In this document: one piece after another, positions 58,101-64,000 of the stretch
How positions within the stretch are numbered: the stretch's first letter is position 1
How the letters are laid out: the number at the start of each line of letters is the position of its first letter
DNA from: Pleodorina starrii
Lineage: Eukaryota > Chlorophyta > Chlorophyceae > Chlamydomonadales > Volvocaceae
NCBI GenBank assembly: GCA_030267565.1
Contig: BRXU01000001.1
Coordinates: 558,001 to 622,000, forward strand
Direction: 5' to 3'
Length of the DNA: 64,000 nucleotides
Made by a program: the position numbers and the translations under genes
Notes under the pieces: generated by a model
What the model was told of the DNA's origin: nothing
The model's database searches: none
The model's input: the letters and a program-made list of their open reading frames with translations, nothing else

Positions 58101-59765
58101 AAGGGGCCCGCACGCGGTTGCCGCCGCGGTCCCATCCGGGGCTGGGTGTCGCGTGCGGCAGTTGAACAGCGATCGCCGTTCGTTGTGGTGCCCGGCGAGG
58201 GGCGAGGGGCGAGGAGCGCTTTTGTTGTGCTGCCGGCACAACCTGCCTGCCTGCGTGCGCGTACATTTTACGGCCCCCAGCATGTCCTAAACTTCCATTA
58301 GCACAGCACAGCGCGTCGTGCCGCTCCTGCCACGATGCCGTGGCTGCAGTTCCTTCCTCGGCGCGGTCGCAGCCGAGGAAGGAACTGCAGCCACGGAGCA
58401 TCGTGGCAGGAGCGGCAGGTCGTGTGGCTGCTGCCCTACCGTCATGCTGCCGGTCGGGACAGCTTCCACCACCGGTTGCCAAGGCCGCAGCAGCCCCAGC
58501 TGGTCCTGAAGTGGTACGCGTGCAGCGGCAGCCGCAGTGCCGACCAAGTTGGAAAGCTGACGCGTGTGACGGCCTGGTTTTCGGGAGGATGTTGACGGCC
58601 GCCCCACGCCGGCCCGGGCCGGTGCCGGCCGGCCCTCTTGCTCCCAAGTGCTTGGCCCACCCCCCTTGCCCTCCCCGGTTGGGTGGTTGTCACTTGTCTT
58701 CAGGGTTGAAGGTGTGGTTGAGAAGGTTCCTGAGGAGGAGAGCACCGAGTACTTCCACAGCCGGCCCCGGGGCAGCCAGATCGGCGCGTGGGTCAGCAGC
58801 CAGAGCCAGCCGTGTCGAGATCGGGAGGAGCTGGAGGCCAGGTGGGGGAGGAGGGGGTGAAGGAGGGAAGGGAGGAGAGGGCAAGGGGATGCGAAAAGCA
58901 GTGCAGACGAGGGGAGGAGGGAAAAGGGGAGGGGTTTTGGGGTGGAAGGAAGGCCAGGCGACGCCGTGCTGTGGTTGCCGGGCTGTCTCCGGCGCCTGCC
59001 TCTGTGGTACACACGGCGGGAACTGCGCCTGCCTCTGTGGTACACACGGCGGGAACTCGGCTGGGGCTGGGTACCCACTCCATTCTCGCCGCCCCCGGAA
59101 CCAGCCCAAGGTTCGAATCAGCCCCAGGTTAACGGGGGAGGGGCAATTAAATGCAATGGGGACGGCGTGTAAGGCGGCGAAGGAGTTGCTTTCGTGGACA
59201 CAGACGCGCTGCTGTCGGTCGTTGGGAGCCGCTTCGGGGAGCGTCATCCGACGTCAACCCACGTCATCTGAGGCCCGCCGGGGCATCTCGGGGATGGCGA
59301 CAACCCCTACGCGCTCACCTAGGCGCGGCCCCGCCCTCGTGCCGCTGGCCCTGCCTTGGCCCTGCCTTTCGTGCTCCACCAGCACCTCTTCCACCTGTGA
59401 TGGTCCCGCTCGTCCCTTACCCCTCCTTCCCTCCTCCTTGATATGTAAGACAGGCGAGAGCTTCCTCCTCTCTTCCGGTATCTTCTTTTTACCCCCCTTC
59501 CGGCCTCCCTCATCCGCCCTCCCTCATCCGCCCTTCCCTATCCGCCCTCCCTCCCCGCCCACGCAGGAACTTGGAGCTGCAGCAGCGCTTCTCCGATGCG
59601 TCGCAACCCGTTCCCAAGCCGCCTCACTGGGGAGGCTACCTCATCCGCCCCACCAGCATCGAGTTCTGGCAGGGCCGGCCCAGCCGCCTGCACGACCGCA
59701 TCCGCTTCCGCCGGGCGGCGCCCAGCGACTCGGAGGCCTGGGTCATGGAGCGCCTCCAACCTTAA
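52125..59765 (+). CDS. PDX3: NAD(P)HX epimerase-pyridoxamine 5'-phosphate oxidase fusion
   Basis: Bifunctional: the YjeF_N domain epimerises damaged NAD(P)HX, the PNPOx domain makes pyridoxal 5'-phosphate with FMN; usually plastid-located in plants. Complete, 555 residues. Exons: 52125-52375, 52713-52848, 53304-53408, 53878-53936, 54204-54345, 54752-54913, 55696-55857, 56362-56475, 57033-57129, 57912-58014, 58704-58841, 59567-59765. Yje[25 protein letters not shown] (about residues 141-149), [10 protein letters not shown] and [12 protein letters not shown]. An Ala-rich linker ends the domain. PNPOx from about residue 340: [55 protein letters not shown] and a WVMERLQP end. The ATG at 52125 gives a Ser/Arg-rich transit peptide; ATG 52329 is a shorter alternative, since the first ATG overlaps a TATA-like string. 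Confidence 0.97.
54580..54749 (+). repeat. GTGTGTGCCTCTCT minisatellite at a 3' splice site
   Basis: About eleven 14-16-nt units of TGCCTCTCTGTGTG type run directly into the acceptor of the exon at 54752 (GTGTGTGCAG|GCG), so the repeat itself supplies the pyrimidine tract. Confidence 0.93.
55345..55412 (+). repeat. (GGATT)n-like pentamer repeat
   Basis: Degenerate tandem GGATT units in the PNP-oxidase intron 54914-55695, one of the few AT-richer stretches of that gene. Confidence 0.9.
56061..56332 (+). repeat. 32-bp tandem repeat, 8 copies, each with a TTGCAG
   Basis: Units of about 32 nt (core TTGCTCATGTTCTTAACCGT, then GTTGCAGCCCCC) fill the intron 55858-56361 next to the real acceptor CGTCAG at 56359-56361. 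Almost every unit contains TTGCAG, a good 3' splice site on its own. Units differ at one or two positions. Confidence 0.95.
58320..58416 (+). repeat. 97-nt near-perfect hairpin in a PNP-oxidase intron
   Basis: The arm 58320-58362 pairs with 58372-58416; the only difference is two extra bases in the right arm. The loop is 9 nt. It lies in the sense strand of intron 58015-58703, so it would be part of the pre-mRNA. Size and pairing are like an algal small-RNA precursor, or a foldback element. Confidence 0.9.
58992..59057 (+). repeat. Two tandem 33-bp repeats in a PNP-oxidase intron
   Basis: Two copies, 33 nt apart, containing CTCTGTGGTACACACGGCGG; only the last base of the unit region differs. 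Inside intron 58842-59566. Confidence 0.9.
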
Positions 59766-61967
59766 GAATGAAGTGGGAGGGATGGGGGTCTAATGAGCAC
59801 CCAGAGCCGCGGCTGCAAGGCGGCGGCCGGTGCGGTCGGCAGCGCTTGGTTTCGGAGGTGCCGGTGAACACCAGCAGCGGCGATGGAACGCAGGCGGGCG
59901 TTGTTAGGGCTGTTGAGGGTCGCGGGTGGGCTGTTGGGAGCTGCTCGGGGGCAGTGACCGAGCCGATTGCGCAGTGGTTAGCCCAGCCGTCGGTGGGAGG
60001 TGGGGTTGGGTTGGTACACGCGGTGCAGTTCAGGCACACGTCAGGAACATTGTCGCTGAACGGGCGAGGCCAGATGTGAAGTTGGGCGAAGTTGCGTTGT
60101 TCGTACTTGGTGCAGGAGCTGTGTCCACTGACGCCATCTCGGCTGGCGCTGGAGTGGCGGCAGTGTAGAGGCCTTTTGTGCAGACGGCAGAGGGATGAGG
60201 CCCAAAAAGCGTTGGCATGCCAGTTTTTTCGGCGGAGGTGAGCAGCTGACCTATGGGAAGCAGGTATTGCAGGGCGTGCGCCCTGCGTGACGGCGCGGGC
60301 GCGGATGTGCGCGGCATGGAGACGCTTCCCCGTGCAAGGGTGGCCCGGGTGGTGGGTTTGGGGGCGCACCACTCGAATACGTGTGTGTCACGCATGCTAT
60401 TCTACGCATTGCCCGTGGCCCGCTATACATTGTTTGGCTCGGCGGGAATGTGTCTATGTGTGCGAGGATGCGGTAGCCGAGCACGGTTTTGTGGTCCAGA
60501 GTGTGGGTTTTCGTTCTCATATGGCCGCTTGTTCAGGCAAGCCTACTTGCTCGGCTGATCGGGCAATGACAACGTGTCTTGTTTTTAGCAGCGTGCAGCC
60601 GCGGTCCCGAAGGGTCCTGAGGCCTCCAAGCCACTGCGTCTGGGACTTGCGCCGCCATGGAATGCCGAGAGGCTGGTCGAGTTGTTTCGTTGTCGGGGCG
60701 GCCGGGGAGACGGACCGACGCGCGGCGATGACTGCTGCCGCACCACCCAGCACAGCGCAAGGGGGTGAACCGAGGGTGGCACCGTTCCGGGCTCCCGAAC
60801 GAAGCAAACGAGGTTTGCTTTGCCAGCCTCCGACACGGGCAGTCGATGCCGGCAACTGTCGCGTCGGCGTGGTTCAACGTAACGCTTGCTGCAACCTTAA
60901 GCGACAGCGCGAGTAACGGTCAAAAGCTCGCGCCGAAGGCTTCGGGGGAGGACATGCACACTCCCGCATACTGGGCCCGGAAAGCCCGGCAGGACTTCCA
61001 GCAGGCGCACCCTGGCGCATTTACTATTGAACCCTAGGGCGGACGCTACAGGGGTCTCGTTTAGAAGTACTTTAGTGCTGTTTTCCGATGGACCCAGTTC
61101 ATATATCCTGAAATGACGGCTCGATTTTGTTCCGTCGGAAGACCTGCCGCAGCGCCTCAAAACTGCCGAGAAGCCGGACAATGAAACGCTCTCTCATAGC
61201 AGCCCTAGTTATTGGGTGTCTGCCAAACTACCTGGCCCGGCTTATTGTGCTGGGTTAGGTGGTCGCGGAAAGTGGGTTGGACAAGATGAGCAACAAGTCC
61301 AGAGAGCTGCTCGTTGAACGTAAGAATAGCATCGAGCAAACGATAATTTCACTTAGTGGATAATGCGCGTTTTTGTTTTTGCGTCCCGGAAAAAGCAATG
61401 TGGAGCCCTTTTCCTGATTATCATAAAGTGTGCGCGGAGATACACCCGCGCGCGGAATCCTCATGGGCTCGCACTCAGTGGTACTTGGTCACTGAGAGCA
61501 ACAGTCGACGTGACTTCGGTTGTACGTTGCCCAGTGGAAATCCAGAAGCAGCTGTTCCCGGGCCATCGACCATCAGCCGTCGATGATCAGCACTCTCGTC
61601 CGGAGTTGGTCCCTTGACTTCAGAATGACATGCCTAACATTTCCTGTCGCCCTGATACATCCTCTCTCGCAGAGCCCTCTTCCGCACGCCTCCCTGGCCT
61701 TGGGCCCATCAACGACGCTCGGCCACCCGTACGCTGACATCAGCCGCGGGGCATACTTTACTCTCGTTGCCGGCTTGAAAGAGTAAACATAGAAATTAGG
61801 ATCATCTGAACGTGTGTAACCTTGTTGCTATCCGGGACAATCTTTGCTGACGATTCATATCTCTGTGAGCAAGGGACCATCGCACTTCGGCGGCTCCACA
61901 TCGAGGGCACCAGGCCTACAGCACGCTACCGGACACTTGGCATCGTCACAGTTAAAAGGCTGAAGCA
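59766..61967. other. Intergenic between PNP oxidase and GATA genes
   Basis: Contains the 3' flank of the PNP-oxidase gene and, from about 61,000, lower-GC sequence likely to be upstream of the GATA gene. An ORF at 60765-61037 (90 aa) has no motif, intron or partner and I do not call it. Confidence 0.6.
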
Positions 61968-63149
61968 ATGCGCGGTTCGAACGGCGGGCCGTGCTGCCAC
62001 TGCGGAACATCGCAGACTCCTTGTTGGAGAAAGGGGCCCCCGGAGAAGCCTACGCTCTGCAATGCCTGTGGCAGCCGCTACCTGGTCAAGGGCTCGCTAA
62101 TTGGGTACTTTCCTGGCGCGCGCCGCTCCTCCGCGGTGAATGCAAGCCGAAGCGATGTCGTCTCCCACCAAGTGGTGGTGACCAAGGGCCCACGCAAGGG
62201 GGCGCTGCCGGCTGCCGCTGCCGGTGGCAAACGCAAGTCTCAGGACCTGAACGGGTGAGGTTGTGAACCGACTCGGTTCCGCTCTTGTCAGTCCGATCGA
62301 ATCGGGCCGCGTCTCTTGGCGGTTAGCCTTAACAGAGGGACCGGGCCGTTTCCTTGTAGGTATGCGGGCCACGTGCAGCGCATTTACAACGAGTACGAGG
62401 CTTTGGAGGTGCTGCACTACTCGCTCTACTGCCGTGGCCCGGCTTCCGTTGGGCAAGGCGACGACTTCGGCGGTGTGACTGCCTCAGATTCCTCGGCGGA
62501 GGCACATCACGATGAGGATTGCTTTCGGAAGGAGTCCCACTATCTCGATGCATCATCGGACGAATATCAGGTGGGCCCTGACAGATTGGCCTGCTGTTGG
62601 TCGCATCGTTTGACGGGAAGTGTGGTATGTACCTGAAGAGACTTCGTTGTATATGCATCTCGCTTGACGCTAGCAATATCGTAAGATGCTTGACATATTT
62701 TTTGTTGCGCGTGTTGACCTTTTGTTTCAGATGCTGGCCTTTCTCTGACAACTCTCCGCTCCTTGAAAGCACCTCTGTGACATGCAAAAACTTCTAGGAT
62801 GTTCACTCTTCTGATGTGTACCTTGTTCCCTGCATAGGGTTGGACGGTTGCAGGGTGACTGCATCTGGCGCGCATATCCTGCAGTTGCCCCGTTGCGCTT
62901 GCGCATGGGACAATACATGCTTTTCAATAAGTCCCAATAAAGTTTCAATGCTTAACGCACTCGATGCATACCTCTCTACACGGGAAGGTTACCTGCATCG
63001 CCCCTTCCACCTCGCAGGAGCCGGGACAGGGAACGCCCCTCCTCCACGCGCTGGGCACCACCACGGCAACCAGTATTCCCGGCCCCCAACCGGCAATGTT
63101 CAACCGTCGGCCGCGGAAACAACTGCGGCCGGTGGCGTGCTCGTGCTGA
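61968..63149 (+). CDS. GATA-type zinc-finger protein
   Basis: Probable DNA-binding regulator of 209 residues. Exons 61968-62254, 62360-62570 and 63018-63149; phases 2 and 0, GT-AG. The finger sits almost at the N-terminus: [15 protein letters not shown]...PTLCNACG, spacing C-x2-C-x18-C-x2-C (Cys 9, 12, 31, 34), the plant-type spacing with 18 residues in the loop. It is followed by a basic stretch (GGKRKSQ). The middle exon begins [20 protein letters not shown] and then is acidic and Ser/His-rich. The last exon ends in a short basic tail ([11 protein letters not shown]). No other domain is seen. The ATG leaves only 8 residues before the finger. The third exon is the least certain part. Confidence 0.83.
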
Positions 63150-63359
63150 GGTTGGTGGCTCGCATAAGGTGGCCAGCCCGTAAGATTGCTCGACAAGCAT
63201 TGCCGAGTGTGCGTGACTGCAGAAGGGGGCCTCTTTAATGGGGAAGCGATTCCCCGGGCAGATGCGCCGCCGTAAATAAGCAAATCTCCTCGCGCTGCAT
63301 CTAATTGGGTGTGTCGGGTCGGTTCGCTGTCAGAATTTTGCCAGTTGGACCTTGCGGGT

Positions 63360-63496
63360 ATGACACGTTGTCTGCCCCGGTCCGCCTTTGCTTCGTTGTT
63401 ATCGTGCCTGGCGTTGTGGCTTACCTACATGTCAGCTGCAATCGGGTCAAAGCTCGTTGAGGAACCGGGCGGTGTTGCTGCAGTTGAGGACCTTGG
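63360..63496 (+). CDS. Candidate first exon of a small secreted or membrane protein
   Basis: ATG 63360 opens MTRCLPRSAFASLLSCLALW, a basic start plus hydrophobic core that looks like a signal peptide with a likely cleavage after MSAAIG or SAA. A GTAAGC donor follows VEDLG at 63497. One acceptor (TTTAG at 63544) gives a short Cys-containing tail ending near 63636 (about 76 residues), and another near 63573 ends after 6 residues. Further exons could lie past the window. No family recognised. Confidence 0.35.
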
Positions 63497-63622
63497 GTAA
63501 GCCATGCCAAGTTGTTTTGATGCAATGTCGGTTTGCTGCTTTAGCCAGTGCTTAGTTTTGCCGTTCTCTTTAGTTCGTTTGCGCTGCGGGCGTGATGAGA
63601 GCTTCGAGGTGGGAAAAGAGTG

Positions 63623-63684
63623 TATATATCGCAGCTGAGGGCGAAACGATGGGCCTATTGCTTGCGGGGCGGCTGGAGTTTACT
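63623..63684 (+). promoter_or_regulatory. TATA element and candidate short first exon at right edge
   Basis: TATATAT at 63623-63629 is followed by ATG 63649 and a 12-codon open stretch (MGLLLAGRLEFT) up to a GTGAGG donor at 63685. A CAG acceptor at 63776-63778 opens a frame that is Cys-rich and stays open to the window end. This may be the start of a gene that continues beyond 64,000, but it conflicts with the longer form of the preceding candidate. Confidence 0.25.
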
Positions 63685-64000
63685 GTGAGGAGACGGGAAG
63701 ATACGACGATCAAAACGAGTTTCGCTTAGTGAAGAGCTGCGTTTTTACCAACGTGTACTCGCGCTTTGCGTCTTGCAGCGGTGGCCGCCGTGGACTGGCG
63801 CTCGATGTGGCGGAGCGACATGCACGTTTTGTGCTGCTTGCCAACTGATTGTGTGTGAATCTCGTTTCGCAAGTGTGTGCAGCGAAAGGCCAAGTCAGGG
63901 TAGTCGTGGCCAGGGGTGCCTCCGCCACGGGTATGCGACACCGCCGAGGAGCTGTGCGCCCGTTGGCTGCGGGTTTTGTTCGGGCGTTTTGTTGGTAGGA

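Noticed and set aside
60765..61037. 90-codon ORF after the PNP-oxidase gene
   Set aside because: No motif, splice partner or promoter; length is expected by chance at this GC.

Overview
The window is nuclear DNA of a GC-rich green alga, most likely a volvocine/Chlamydomonas-type chlorophyte. The basis is dense GT-AG introns, coding regions rich in Ala/Gly/Pro low-complexity inserts, a plant-type NAD(P)HX-epimerase/PNP-oxidase fusion, an algal ATP sulfurylase with extra cysteines, and a plant-type GATA zinc finger. There are no bacterial operons, CRISPR arrays or confident RNA genes. The species cannot be named from the sequence alone.

Layout. (1) About 300-22,261 (+): one very large gene of at least 30 exons encoding about 2,330+ residues: an EF-hand, long disordered inserts, then a polytopic membrane domain. 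I recognise no family. Its introns carry satellites, including about 1.1 kb of GGGGT/CGGGT pentamers. (2) 22,262-28,960: gene-poor, with a perfect 103-bp inverted repeat. (3) 29,030-38,101 (+): a CBM48 + GH13 alpha-glucan enzyme of the branching-enzyme/TreZ type, with all catalytic acids present and a 17-nt microexon. (4) 40,160-42,163 (-): complete ATP sulfurylase in 7 exons. (5) 43,763-44,248 (+): small CDPF1-like cysteine-rich DPF-motif protein in 2 exons. (6) 45,710-46,498 (+): small DUF1772 (anthrone-oxygenase-like) membrane protein in 3 exons. (7) 48,213-51,660 (-): METTL18/Hpm1-type histidine protein methyltransferase in 8 exons. (8) 52,125-59,765 (+), head-to-head with (7): NAD(P)HX epimerase-PNP oxidase fusion (plant PDX3/PPOX type) in 12 exons. 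(9) 61,968-63,149 (+): minimal GATA factor in 3 exons. (10) A candidate secreted-peptide exon and a TATA-led start lie at the right edge.

The exon models were built by hand. In each recognised gene the junctions use GT-AG (one GC-AG in gene 1) and reading phase carries through every junction from start to stop, which supports the models strongly. The genes are ordinary housekeeping genes (sulfate activation, glucan metabolism, vitamin B6/NADHX repair, protein methylation) and do not form a shared pathway. The more unusual material is the giant unrecognised membrane protein, the intron architecture (G-rich 5' halves facing C-rich 3' halves), a short repeat family shared by introns of different genes, and two long hairpins.
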